From the NCBI RefSeq assembly GCF_019703855.1, contig NZ_AP024086.1:1198501-1262500 (forward strand): DNA of 64,000 nucleotides. Direction: 5' to 3'. Source of the stretch: Desulfomarina profundi (lineage in GTDB: Bacteria > Desulfobacterota > Desulfobulbia > Desulfobulbales > Desulfocapsaceae). Of this stretch, positions 53,840 through 62,818 are shown piece after piece; position 1 is the stretch's first letter; each line of letters opens with the position of its first letter. The translations under genes and the position numbers were made by a program. The notes below the pieces were generated by a model, which did no database searches, was not told where the DNA came from, and worked only from the letters and a program-made list of their open reading frames with translations.

Positions 53840-55465
53840 TTACACCTCCTTGGTTAAGGTGTTTTCAATTATTTTTTCCAATTCTTTTACTTGAGGGACA
53901 GCAGCTGCAAGCCAAGCTTCGTCTTCAGAAAGAGATTGGGAAGGAAACATATTATTTGATTCTTCTTTTAGAGTAACCTCCGCCGTGCAGTAACCAAACC
54001 CTTTTGTCTTTCCATATCCAAAAGCGATATCGCCTTCAATCAAATCACGCAGGGTAAGGAAAAAAAGCCCGAGCAGTGGCTCATCAATTCGATCACAATC
54101 CAGGGTTATGGAGCCGGTGAGTTCAGGGTCTTCACGATGCAGGGCATTGAATTTTTTGTCTCCGGCAACGCCGCCGGTAAAGCGGTCAATGGCAACAAAA
54201 TCCTGCAATCTGAGTTCCCCTTCTTTTCCTTCTTTTGCGCTAAACTCACTCACCATCAGGGGCGAACGGTAGCCTCTGCCGCCACAGATTCTACAGACCA
54301 GACAAAGCTTTTCAGCAATATCGTCTTTTTTATTAATATCCGGGCAGCAGAGTTCTTTTTCTCCAGATGGATAGCAGGCAAGGTTAGAAGATTCCTGCGG
54401 TGAGAGGACTTTCCCATTAATTCTATCCCCCATGGTACGAACGATCCTTTCCATCTGGGAGCGGAACGCACCTTTAAAGGAAGTGCCGGGCAGAAAAATT
54501 CTATTTTTATGGTCACTGAGATAGACATGACCCAACCCTGCTTCGTTCTTTTTGGGGTTCTTGTAAGTTGAAGAGGGATCATTTACAAGCAAGGGTCCGT
54601 TAAATTTTAAGGTGACGTGCAGGGTTACAGTATTGTTTTTTTGGGCCAATGGAGTGTTAATTCCCGGGGCACTTAATTTCGGTAGAGAATTAAGTCCGGC
54701 AGCGGAATGGTTTTCCAGCCATTTGTGTAGAGCATTTTTATCGGTAATTCCATGAAGGCAGATATCATCCCCTATATGGCATTTACCAAACCCGACAGCT
54801 TGCCCTCTACCCAGGATAAGATTGTTTTCTTTCTTTAAAAAAGAGAGGGTTTTAAAAAGTAATTCAATATCATCTTCACCCAACCCTATTGCCTCGATTC
54901 CAAGAGTAAAGACCGTACCGGGCGGTACGGCCTCATAAAAAAAGAGGCGGTGTTCTGCCGCGCTACCGGTACAACGATCAATGGCAACACCGTTGATAAT
55001 CCAGCTCCATCTGTTTTCATCCCAGTGGCGGCGTTTATACTCTTTGATATCAATCTTTTTTAAAAGGAGTCCCTGGCAATCTTCTTGATCCTCTTTAAGA
55101 ATATGCTCATTGTCAGGTTTTGACAGGTTGGATTGTGTTTCATTAAAATAGGCATTGGCAAATCGAAGTTTGCCACCGCATTCATTATTCTCTTCACCTG
55201 TGCCAAAGAGTGCTTTAATCGTATCTTTTGTGATATTCTGGTTGTGCTCCATCAGATCCCTCAGCAGCCCCCGCAGGGTGGAGCCGGGGATATAGGGTTT
55301 GTTTCTATAGTCCCTGACTATTGTTGATACCTGGGATTTTTCTGTCGTATCATCAAGGGAACGGGTGTCTGTTTCTCCACTGCCGATATGGAGAGAGCTG
55401 TCAAGGATGATGGATGCGCTGATGTGGTATCGTGTTTGAAATGTGGCTGTTTCTTCATGTGCCAT
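53840..55465 (-). CDS. Double-RAMP protein (two Csm3/Cmr4-like domains)
   Basis: 541 residues from ATG 55465, behind GGAGG and overlapping the upstream stop (TAATG). Domain 1 (about 8-240): ASIILDSSLHIGSGETDTRSLDD, then PYIPGSTLRGLLRDLME and LILGRGQAVGFGKCHI. Domain 2 (about 275-515): LHVTLKFNGPLLVNDPSS, FLPGTSFKGAFRSQMERIV, CLVCRICGGRGYRSPLMVS (the C-x2-C-x2-C Csm-type zinc patch) and AFGYGKTKGFGYCTAEV. Asp residues in RSLDD are candidates for Csm3-type RNA cleavage. Two backbone subunits appear fused in one chain. Confidence 0.87.
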   Translation of the reverse strand: MAHEETATFQTRYHISASIILDSSLHIGSGETDTRSLDDTTEKSQVSTIVRDYRNKPYIPGSTLRGLLRDLMEHNQNITKDTIKALFGTGEENNECGGKLRFANAYFNETQSNLSKPDNEHILKEDQEDCQGLLLKKIDIKEYKRRHWDENRWSWIINGVAIDRCTGSAAEHRLFFYEAVPPGTVFTLGIEAIGLGEDDIELLFKTLSFLKKENNLILGRGQAVGFGKCHIGDDICLHGITDKNALHKWLENHSAAGLNSLPKLSAPGINTPLAQKNNTVTLHVTLKFNGPLLVNDPSSTYKNPKKNEAGLGHVYLSDHKNRIFLPGTSFKGAFRSQMERIVRTMGDRINGKVLSPQESSNLACYPSGEKELCCPDINKKDDIAEKLCLVCRICGGRGYRSPLMVSEFSAKEGKEGELRLQDFVAIDRFTGGVAGDKKFNALHREDPELTGSITLDCDRIDEPLLGLFFLTLRDLIEGDIAFGYGKTKGFGYCTAEVTLKEESNNMFPSQSLSEDEAWLAAAVPQVKELEKIIENTLTKEV

Positions 55466-57342
55466 TATATATCCTCCCATTCAGGACATGATATACCGTG
55501 AAACGGCAGGTTGACGCATATTTCTCCAAAACCGTGTTTTGCCAGCCATGGACAGTTCTGCCAGTCAATCGGTTCTCCGTAGATGTCACCTGCCCATCCC
55601 GGCAGGGGCAGGTTGTTTTTTTGCAGTTTAGCCAGTGTTTCACCAATCCGTTTAGTGGCCCTTTTGTTGCCTTGTGAAGAAAGAATAAAGACCGAACCTG
55701 CTTTTACGAGGAGATATGGATTATATGGTTTTCCTTTCTGAAAACGCCGGGATAAATAGCGGCCATAAAGGACCTGGCAGCTGAAGTGCCTGTCGAGTTG
55801 TAGATCTTTGTCTATTTCATGCCAGTATTGTTGGTATTCTCTGGTCAGTTTATCAGAGGTGCAGTTATCCGGGCCTGCAAGTACCTTTGGGTGAACAATC
55901 ATAGCATTGGTTTGGAGGGTGATAATCCATAGGGGGTTGTCGGGCGAATCTGTGCGATAAAGTGGCTTGCATTCCAGCGGGTGAGGTTTTGCTGCAGTGA
56001 GCTGTGTTTTCAACTCAACCTTTGTTTTTCCAAGGCCGAAGAGACCATATTCAAACAGGGTGCAGAGCTGACTGGATATACGTTTTCTTGTTTCAGGATC
56101 GGCAATAACAGGGTTTTCATTGTAGCAAAGATCGATCTGGCAGAGCCATTCGTGGTTGTCGGGAACAATACATTCCATGGCGAAAAGTTCGCTTTCCATT
56201 GCCCGGCGCCTTTTACTATCAATGGCAGTGCGAACTCTTAAAATTCTGCGCAGATTTTCGGGCCAGCCAAAGTGTCTTTTTACCGCTCGCCAGTCTCTGC
56301 CTTTCCAGTCGGCAGCAAAGGAGGGGGCCTTTCCGGCAATAAGACCGGGGCCGGATTTTAGTGCGATATCATAGGTATTGTCAGCTGCCCGTACTGTAGT
56401 TAATGGTGGTTGTTTTGGACGAAATGAATAGTCTGTGGGTCCGCTTTCCGATGTGCTTTCAATCGGAAAGGCATGGTTGATTTTAATTCGGCTGAAATGT
56501 TTTCCCAGCTCTGTCCACGGTAGGGGCAGGGAGCCGTCAATGGGTGAGTTAATATCTCTGCCGGTGATGCGGTTCAGGGTATGGGCCATAATTCCCTTGA
56601 TAGCCCCACCTGAAATGATTTCCTCTCCCTCGAATCTGTTCTTCAGGGGCAGGTGCCCTGCAAGACAGAAAGGTGCCAGCGGGGTGAGAGAGAGGTTGAA
56701 CAAACCATCGCATGTCTGTATCTTTTCCAGTGGGGGAGGTTGCGGAAATTCCTTGCTTTTATGATCAATCGTCACTTTTTTCAGTCTGCCATATCCGATA
56801 CCCTGCTGACCGCCAAAGGCCGGAACGAGCCTGAATACGGTGTTGATTGTATGAAACAGTTTTTTTAATTCTTCGTCGTTTTCTGCTGCCGCTCTGATTA
56901 TTCCGGTAAAGACAACTTCCCGGCCCGGTGCGAATGGCAGTTCCATAAAGACAAGTTGACCGGAAGAGACAGCTCCCCGGTCGGAATCAATTTCAATACG
57001 GGTGGAAATCCCATGGTCGGGAGGGTTCTCACAGGTAAAATCAGAGAAGTGGAGCAAGCCTCTTCCCGGCTGATTGTTGGTGCTGGTTTCAGGTTTAAAA
57101 CCGAACAATTTCTGCATTTCATCTTCAGTTAACCAATTATAATCCAAACAATACTGTTTGAGATTACCTTTGATAAGAGAGTTTGGCAGGTACAATCGAC
57201 CCAGGTGATCTCGAGCTGCAGTTTCACTGAAGCCCGGACTTGCCTCGGTTGCTCTGGTGAGTATAGGGGCTTCCAGAGTTAATTTGATATGGAAGGTGAT
57301 ATCCAATCGAGTGACAGGATTTTTTCCGGCTGTTGCTGTCAT
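55465..57342 (-). CDS. Double-RAMP protein, second
   Basis: 625 residues. Domain 1 (about 10-205): ITFHIKLTLEAPILTRA, LYLPNSLIKGNLKQYC, ISTRIEIDSDRGAVSSGQLVF and AFGGQQGIGYGRLKKVTI. Domain 2 (about 220-465): LFNLSLTPLAPFCLAGHLP, ISGGAIKGIMAHTLNRI and LFEYGLFGLGKTKVEL. A C-terminal stretch of about 160 residues follows. Each domain has the RAMP loop before a helix and the late glycine-rich loop. Start overlaps the cas10 stop by 4 bases. Backbone part of the type III effector; subunit identity cannot be fixed by eye. Confidence 0.82.
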   Translation of the reverse strand: MTATAGKNPVTRLDITFHIKLTLEAPILTRATEASPGFSETAARDHLGRLYLPNSLIKGNLKQYCLDYNWLTEDEMQKLFGFKPETSTNNQPGRGLLHFSDFTCENPPDHGISTRIEIDSDRGAVSSGQLVFMELPFAPGREVVFTGIIRAAAENDEELKKLFHTINTVFRLVPAFGGQQGIGYGRLKKVTIDHKSKEFPQPPPLEKIQTCDGLFNLSLTPLAPFCLAGHLPLKNRFEGEEIISGGAIKGIMAHTLNRITGRDINSPIDGSLPLPWTELGKHFSRIKINHAFPIESTSESGPTDYSFRPKQPPLTTVRAADNTYDIALKSGPGLIAGKAPSFAADWKGRDWRAVKRHFGWPENLRRILRVRTAIDSKRRRAMESELFAMECIVPDNHEWLCQIDLCYNENPVIADPETRKRISSQLCTLFEYGLFGLGKTKVELKTQLTAAKPHPLECKPLYRTDSPDNPLWIITLQTNAMIVHPKVLAGPDNCTSDKLTREYQQYWHEIDKDLQLDRHFSCQVLYGRYLSRRFQKGKPYNPYLLVKAGSVFILSSQGNKRATKRIGETLAKLQKNNLPLPGWAGDIYGEPIDWQNCPWLAKHGFGEICVNLPFHGISCPEWEDI

Positions 57343-58838
57343 ATTCCACCTCCGTTATCGTTCATTGGACAAATATAATCCCATAGCTCACAGATATGAA
57401 TCCACATGGATGGGGGGCATTTATCCGTTTCAGGCGGATTGTTGAAAAATGACAGCTTTGCTAGATTTTCAGCGCTTGAGAAGGCTTTTTCATCAACCAC
57501 ATCTCTGGTCCTTTCCATTTCTTTTTCAAACAGCAGGGTACTGTTATCCCTGCCATCCTGAACGGCGGCTCTGGCCAGGCTATGCACCTTTCGGCGTGGG
57601 AATAGTTCTTTCAGTTGAATGAACGGTTTCTGGATGGCAGCTATCTTAGTGCCATCAAGAGACAGAGGGGCGGAATTAAGGGTTCCCGGAAATTGCTCTT
57701 TTCTGTAATGGTGAAGATCCTGGCTGATATAGTCAAAGGATTCCAATACGCAATATTGGAACAGGTTTTTTCTCCTGTTACAACTCTTTGCTTCTTCTGT
57801 CAGCTCTTTGGCCAACCTGGTAATACGATGGATAGGGGCATTATGGTGACAGAAGACGATTCCTGCGCCATGATAGAGAGGTTCTCCCTCAAAGTCCCAG
57901 GTCTCTATATGCTGGTAGAGCAGGGCCAGGGTCTGCCAGCCCTGCCAGGCGGGGACTACGAGGAGGAGTTCATCGCCACCCCACATAAGAGTCTCCATCT
58001 GTAAACATTTTTCATTGTCGATTGCTATGGAAAAATAGTCACTATTTCTCGCAAAGTTCAGCAGGTTGCTGAGAAATGTAGCTCTTTTTTTGTTGAGTTC
58101 ATCATCAAATTTTTTCTGGGTATATTCTGTTTTGCAAAATTTCTGCTGCAATGTTCCAAAGCTGTTACCATCGGTGTAGATAACGGCCATTTTATGTTGC
58201 AGAGTCTTGCTTGGGCTGTTTGCGGTGAGTTTTTCAAGGTCATGGGTGAACTTGTCTGTGATCCCTTCATTGAGAGTGCGTTGCAGCTCATTTTGGTAAA
58301 AATGGTGTTTTTTGTTCCGGCCATAATCATGGCGAATTTTAACAGGTGGAGAGACGATTTTTTCAGGTGCTTTAATGGCAATTGTGGTGGTTGCCGGGCG
58401 CAATCGATCCAGGGAGCATTCCCATATGTTATTTTTATCATTCCATTTGGGGCTGACCAGAGTAGGTTGCTGATATTGCCTCCAGTGATTACGGGCAATA
58501 ACTTTTTCAAGTTGATTACGAAATTTTTCATCATCGGTAGTGATGATATCCACAACAAAGGTGGCATAACATAAGTTTTTGTCTTTTTTTAAAATATCAT
58601 CAACTTGCTGTCGTATTTCTTCCGGTTTATCGGCGCTGAATTTAAAGAGTCCGACAGATGCTCCGGTACTGATTTCTTCCAGGGTAAAGTGCTGATTTTT
58701 TTCCTTAAAAGTCTTTTTGAGATTCCGGATTGCTTTCAGGAGCAAAAGGCCGCCGCCCCGAATAACACTGAGCTGTTCCGTGTCCTCAATAAAATTGGCA
58801 ATGTTCACCGCTTCTATACGCAGGTAGTTGGTTGGCAT
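57339..58838 (-). CDS. cas10: Small Cas10-like protein with GGDE palm, no HD domain
   Basis: 499 residues. A first palm-like region (about 1-125: LRIEAVNIANFIEDTEQLSVIRGGGLLLLKAI) and a second palm (about 215-340: KMAVIYTDGNSFGTLQQKF and METLMWGGDELLLVVPAW) match the paired cyclase palms of Cas10/Cmr2. The metal motif is GGDE rather than GGDD. D in YTDGNSFG is the other metal ligand. No HD-nuclease motif at the N-terminus, so target DNA cleavage is unlikely. It probably makes a nucleotide second messenger on target-RNA binding. 55 bases downstream of the DHH/CorA gene. Confidence 0.85.
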   Translation of the reverse strand: MPTNYLRIEAVNIANFIEDTEQLSVIRGGGLLLLKAIRNLKKTFKEKNQHFTLEEISTGASVGLFKFSADKPEEIRQQVDDILKKDKNLCYATFVVDIITTDDEKFRNQLEKVIARNHWRQYQQPTLVSPKWNDKNNIWECSLDRLRPATTTIAIKAPEKIVSPPVKIRHDYGRNKKHHFYQNELQRTLNEGITDKFTHDLEKLTANSPSKTLQHKMAVIYTDGNSFGTLQQKFCKTEYTQKKFDDELNKKRATFLSNLLNFARNSDYFSIAIDNEKCLQMETLMWGGDELLLVVPAWQGWQTLALLYQHIETWDFEGEPLYHGAGIVFCHHNAPIHRITRLAKELTEEAKSCNRRKNLFQYCVLESFDYISQDLHHYRKEQFPGTLNSAPLSLDGTKIAAIQKPFIQLKELFPRRKVHSLARAAVQDGRDNSTLLFEKEMERTRDVVDEKAFSSAENLAKLSFFNNPPETDKCPPSMWIHICELWDYICPMNDNGGGI

Positions 58839-58893
58839 GGTATCTTGTCCTCGGCGGGAGTTATGTTGGCAGTTATTTTGTAATGAATGGGGC

Positions 58894-61461
58894 TCATGAT
58901 AAAAATTTTTTATATAGTAGCCGGAGAATAATAGTGGTTGGGATTAAAATGAAAACTCCATGGATTATATACGGTATCCAGTGAGCAGAGATAACAGATA
59001 TATTTGTAAAAAAAGATGCTTTGAGGCAAGTCAGCAATTCAGGAGGGAGATGAGAGATAATCATTGATTTAATCTGAGAAAAATGAATAAAGAGGAGTTT
59101 TTTCGGTGTGGCCTGTAACGTTGCCAAAAATGTCAGGATAAGAGCGATTATGGCAAGGCCAAATCCATATCTGTTAATAAGCGATGCCCTTTGTGCCTGC
59201 AGAAATTCATCGAGTTGTTGCAGCTTCTGCCTGACTTTCTCGAAGAGCTGTTCAACTTTCATTGCTTTACGACATTTTTCGTAGAGTTCTTCACCCTGTA
59301 GTGCCGCACTTATTTCTCTATGGAAAAAGATACTGTCAAAGCGAATAAATTCCGTTCTCAGTTTCTGTATTTTGTTGGCGGTTACAAAATGGTTTACTTT
59401 TGGCATGAGCTCTTCACTGGCAAGAGATAACCGATGAAGATAATTAATGAGAGAAACCCGGTGGTACAGTGTTAGAAGAGCCATAAAAACGTAATGGTTG
59501 TGAATGGTGGGTGCAATTTCATCGGCAAAAAATCTGCCGAATCCCATGTAGATATTTGAATAATTCGTATATCCGTAAAGGTTCCCTGAAGGGCCGTACC
59601 AACGCCTGTCTGTATTGTTTTGAATGCTTGTTTTTACAACATCGGGATCATATAAATATCCCACCGGTTCATTATTGCCTTCTGTGTCAACATAGAGTCC
59701 AAGTGAGTACAGGGCTTCGTAATATTCTTGGCCTGCCTTTTTTTCAGGTTTATTCCCCCACAAACCAAAATGGGAAATCAAAAAGAGCCTGTCGTCTAAA
59801 AGGGGGACGATTTGTTTATTTTCTGTCTTAACCAATCTTCCCACAAGCGTTTCAATCACAGTTGAAATGGGAGGAACAAGGTCATTCTTGAGTGTATTAC
59901 CTGTGGCAGTCATTGATAATTTTGAGGTGATTTTTCTTCCTTCAGTCTTTAATTCAACAGTATCAGGATTTTTTCCTTCACTTTCCTGGGCCACAAAGGT
60001 CATATAGAGGATGCGCAGCAGGTTGTTAACCTTTAATAAATGGGAGACAGCTGTCAATGGAAGGGTTTTGCGGAGATTGTTATTCTTGCACAGTTGTTCG
60101 AAAAGTTGGAGAGGCTGTTCCAGCGAATCAAAATTTATTTCTTTTTCTATGGCAGGCAGACAAACTTTGAAAGACAGAATCTGGATATTATTATTTGGGA
60201 AAGAATAGATTGCCAGATGTTCAATATCTAATTCGGCTTTAAATTTGTCCTTAGCTTCTTCAGGGGTGCCGGATAGTTTTTTTTCTTTATGGGTGACAAT
60301 CAGCTGGTCTTTCTGCTGGTTATTTTCATGGGGCAGAACAATTCTTTTTATGTGTGTACTTTTTTGGTTATCAGAACTGAAAAATAGTTTTCTGACTGTG
60401 GGGAGAAAATGGAGCGCGGCTGCTGTTGAATCGGCATCAGATATGGTATGAGGGCTTTCTATGGCTTTTTCTTGAAGTTTTACTTGCTGAGATTCGCCAT
60501 CTTTTTCCAAGATAAAAGGAAAGAGGAACGTAGTGTTCCAGGATCGTACAGGTCTGCCGGAGGTCAGGCAAAATTCCAGGAGAAGGGTCAGAAGTGTGTC
60601 CCAGGGTGCTGTATCTCTTCTTGCTAACGCTCCGAAAAAACGGCTATGTCCGCCGCCGTACCACATTTTAAAGTGGGCCTTCAGTCTTTTGTCATTTATG
60701 ATATCGTAAATAGGCTCACGCCATTTGTTCGGGCCATATAGCTCAACACGACAGGGTGTGATCTTGTTTCTCGTGGGATCGATACAGTCATGATGGCTGA
60801 TGATAAGACATTTTTTCAGAATTAAATGTTTGTTTGTACGTTGACAGTCCAGCCACGTTTTTTTGTCGGGAAAACGAATGATTTCCGCAAGAGGTTTCTG
60901 GTATTTTTCGGGAATGACGCAGACTTCCAGATCGCCGAACGACCATTTATGGTGGATAGCTTGCTCGACTTCGTTGTAAAGCTCAGGTGCAACACCCGTA
61001 AGTTCTCTTTCTCTCCTGCGGATTTCGCACATTGTTTCATAATCCGCCCCCGCCTCCAAAAGACCATAAAGAAAATCCCTATCATTTGCGGCAATATACT
61101 TCATCTCACTGTGCTGTGGGTCGCTGAAACGAATATTTAGATGTTCTGTAAATTGTTCCAGGCTGCTAAGCGGATGTGTTCTATCGAGATCGTCATATTG
61201 GTGGTGATCAACAATAATGATTGTATGGCCTTCACGGCGTAACTGCTCCTCTTTTTCCGGTCCTGGGATTTCAACAATTATGACGGTTGTTTTCAGATCC
61301 TGGAATGTTTCTTCCGGTTCTGTTTCCAGTCTTGCCCCCCATGGTTGATGGGATTTCCTCACGTCGAGTCCTAATTCCTCTGCAAGCTTGAGTATTGTAT
61401 GGCTTTCAAGATCATTTTCAGGACAGATTACTGAAACAGTGTGGTAGGAAATATGGTTCAT
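58894..61461 (-). CDS. DHH/DHHA1 phosphoesterase fused to CorA-like membrane effector
   Basis: 855 residues. Residues about 1-285 carry a DHH phosphoesterase: IIIVDHHQYDD (D85 H86 H87), AANDRD (125-130), ISHHD (221-225), and the DHHA1 substrate motif YGGGHSRFFGA (268-278). Residues about 290-760 form a cytoplasmic region ending in a helical stretch (LYEKCRKAMKVEQLFEKVRQKLQQ). Two membrane helices follow (about 766-783, GLAIIALILTFLATLQ; and 828-850, WIPYIIHGVFILIPTTIILR), arranged as in CorA channels but without the GMN motif. CorA-type effectors of type III systems are opened by SAM-AMP and have a separate DHH-family phosphodiesterase (NrnN) nearby; here both seem joined. First gene of the effector operon. 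Confidence 0.85.
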   Translation of the reverse strand: MNHISYHTVSVICPENDLESHTILKLAEELGLDVRKSHQPWGARLETEPEETFQDLKTTVIIVEIPGPEKEEQLRREGHTIIIVDHHQYDDLDRTHPLSSLEQFTEHLNIRFSDPQHSEMKYIAANDRDFLYGLLEAGADYETMCEIRRRERELTGVAPELYNEVEQAIHHKWSFGDLEVCVIPEKYQKPLAEIIRFPDKKTWLDCQRTNKHLILKKCLIISHHDCIDPTRNKITPCRVELYGPNKWREPIYDIINDKRLKAHFKMWYGGGHSRFFGALARRDTAPWDTLLTLLLEFCLTSGRPVRSWNTTFLFPFILEKDGESQQVKLQEKAIESPHTISDADSTAAALHFLPTVRKLFFSSDNQKSTHIKRIVLPHENNQQKDQLIVTHKEKKLSGTPEEAKDKFKAELDIEHLAIYSFPNNNIQILSFKVCLPAIEKEINFDSLEQPLQLFEQLCKNNNLRKTLPLTAVSHLLKVNNLLRILYMTFVAQESEGKNPDTVELKTEGRKITSKLSMTATGNTLKNDLVPPISTVIETLVGRLVKTENKQIVPLLDDRLFLISHFGLWGNKPEKKAGQEYYEALYSLGLYVDTEGNNEPVGYLYDPDVVKTSIQNNTDRRWYGPSGNLYGYTNYSNIYMGFGRFFADEIAPTIHNHYVFMALLTLYHRVSLINYLHRLSLASEELMPKVNHFVTANKIQKLRTEFIRFDSIFFHREISAALQGEELYEKCRKAMKVEQLFEKVRQKLQQLDEFLQAQRASLINRYGFGLAIIALILTFLATLQATPKKLLFIHFSQIKSMIISHLPPELLTCLKASFFTNISVISAHWIPYIIHGVFILIPTTIILRLLYKKFLS

Positions 61462-61631
61462 GTAAAAGTTCCATTGCGTTGGATATTTTTTGTAATTCTT
61501 AGCATTATGGCTGAATTATCAAATTAATGCATTAGAAAATTGAAAACTTTTACCAGAGAAGCTCCACCATTGTTAAGAATTGTTACCGACCTGTCTTATG
61601 TTGGTTCTGATAGGGGGGGGACCAGCGACAA
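61462..61631. other. Upstream region of the effector operon
   Basis: AT-rich stretch between the effector operon start and array 2. A weak minus-strand promoter may lie near TTGATA (plus about 61516-61521), but no clear -10 fits. Contains an eight-G run at 61612-61619. Confidence 0.35.
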
Positions 61632-61953
61632 TGCGGAAAAGGTAGTAATTTCAAGGATACTCTGCAACTGCAGAAAAAAATTAGAGGAACAGCTGATTTC
61701 GGTGTGTCTCAATCCTCTTCCTTAGCGAGGATACTCTGCAACACAAAAAGAAGTGATTAGGAGAAATTTTAAAAAGTCTCAATCCTCTTCCTTAGCGAGG
61801 ATACTCTGCAACTCAACAAAAAATCCACCGACCGGCTGGAGATCTCCGTCTCAATCCTCTTCCTTAGCGAGGATACTCTGCAACCTTGACCAGGGCGGCG
61901 ACATCACGCTGCTCTGGTCTCAATCCTCTTCCTTAGCGAGGATACTCTGCAAC
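61632..61953 (-). CRISPR. CRISPR array 2: four intact repeats plus one degenerate
   Basis: Intact repeats at 61706, 61776, 61848 and 61917 (to 61953), identical to array 1. A degenerate terminal repeat occupies 61632-61668, of which only the last 14-15 bases on the plus strand (GGATACTCTGCAAC) remain. Four spacers of 32-37 bases. As in array 1 the decayed repeat is at the left end and the leader at the right, so transcription is leftward towards the effector operon. Confidence 0.96.
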
Positions 61954-62190
61954 TGCACCCGGTTCCAATTTCGTTGCGAAATCAGTATAATATACTGTTT
62001 TATTTTTGACACTATTTTTCTGGAAAAAATTAACCAGATAAATGAACGGTTTTTTGGAAAATCCTGTTTTGCGGAATAAACTGACAAGTTCTATGATAAC
62101 AGTATATTACATATGTGTATCAGGGAAAAACCGTGCCTGTTGTGTGCATAAGTCTATAAGTGCGAAAAAAATAACCGAATAAATAGTATT
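61954..62190 (-). promoter_or_regulatory. Leader of CRISPR array 2
   Basis: Homologous to the array 1 leader over the first 67 bases and again in the distal part (about 62130-62185). Palindrome CAGTATAATATACTG at 61983-61997, again exactly 30 bases from the repeat. Promoter GTGTCA (plus 62007-62012), 17 bases, TATACT (plus 61984-61989). Confidence 0.8.
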
Positions 62191-62479
62191 CTCAATGGGT
62201 TATACTGTGTTCCCAGCGGTTTTTTTAAAGACGTTATCTTTTCCGACCGATTTGCGGCTTTTGTAGGAAAAATTTACTCTATATATAGAGAATTGAGGGA
62301 AAAATAATTCTTCATCATGCATCGTCGAAATGGAGACGCTGTTACAATTCTTCCAGAGAGTCAACGAGACGGAACCCGACATCCTTCTATGGCAACAGGT
62401 GCAGACAGATCATTCGTTGTGGTGTTGTGGCTAAAATATGATCTGTAATGGTCTTTTTGGTGTTTTAATAATCAATATA
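62191..62479. other. Intergenic region between array 2 and hipB
   Basis: About 290 bases without a credible gene. Separates the leftward CRISPR locus from the rightward hipBA genes. I see no further repeat or hairpin of note. Confidence 0.4.
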
Positions 62480-62507
62480 TTGACAATAACATCCATTCTG
62501 CTATACT
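62480..62507 (+). promoter_or_regulatory. Promoter of hipB-hipA
   Basis: TTGACA (62480-62485), 16-base spacer, TATACT (62502-62507). The ATG of the first gene begins only seven bases later (62514), so the transcript may be leaderless. HipB-type proteins normally repress such a promoter. Confidence 0.7.
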
Positions 62508-62513
62508 TGATAC

Positions 62514-62816
62514 ATGCTGCCAAATCTCCTTACACCCAATGAAATGCAGGCGCAGTTGGCCCGGCGTTGCAAAACCCTGCGCCTTACCGCCGGTTATAAA
62601 CGGGCCACCCTGGCCAACCGCTCCGGGGTCAGCGAAGGATCGTTAAAACGTTTTGAGGATATTGGTGAAATCTCACTGAAAAACCTCTTGCGCCTTGCCC
62701 ATGCCCTTGGACGTCTTCCGGAATTTGCTCCCCTTTTTCAACCACCCGAGGCCGAAAGCCTTGCCGAATTAAAATCAACCGCAGAAAAACCGGTGCCGAA
62801 ACGAGGCAGGATCTGA
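62514..62816 (+). CDS. HipB-like HTH antitoxin
   Basis: 100 residues. XRE-type helix-turn-helix: CKTLRLTAGYKRATLANRSGVSEGSLKRFEDIGEISLKNLLRLAHALG. A flexible C-terminal tail ends KPVPKRGRI. Located two bases before the hipA-like gene. Start at 62514 follows the promoter directly; a second ATG at 62544-62546 is possible, neither has a ribosome site. It would bind the operator and neutralise HipA. Confidence 0.88.
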   Translation: MLPNLLTPNEMQAQLARRCKTLRLTAGYKRATLANRSGVSEGSLKRFEDIGEISLKNLLRLAHALGRLPEFAPLFQPPEAESLAELKSTAEKPVPKRGRI

Positions 62817-62818
62817 TA

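Noticed and set aside
49705-61916. Self-targeting spacers within this window
   Set aside because: By eye none of the 18 spacers matches another part of the window; a systematic search over the whole genome and phage databases would be needed.
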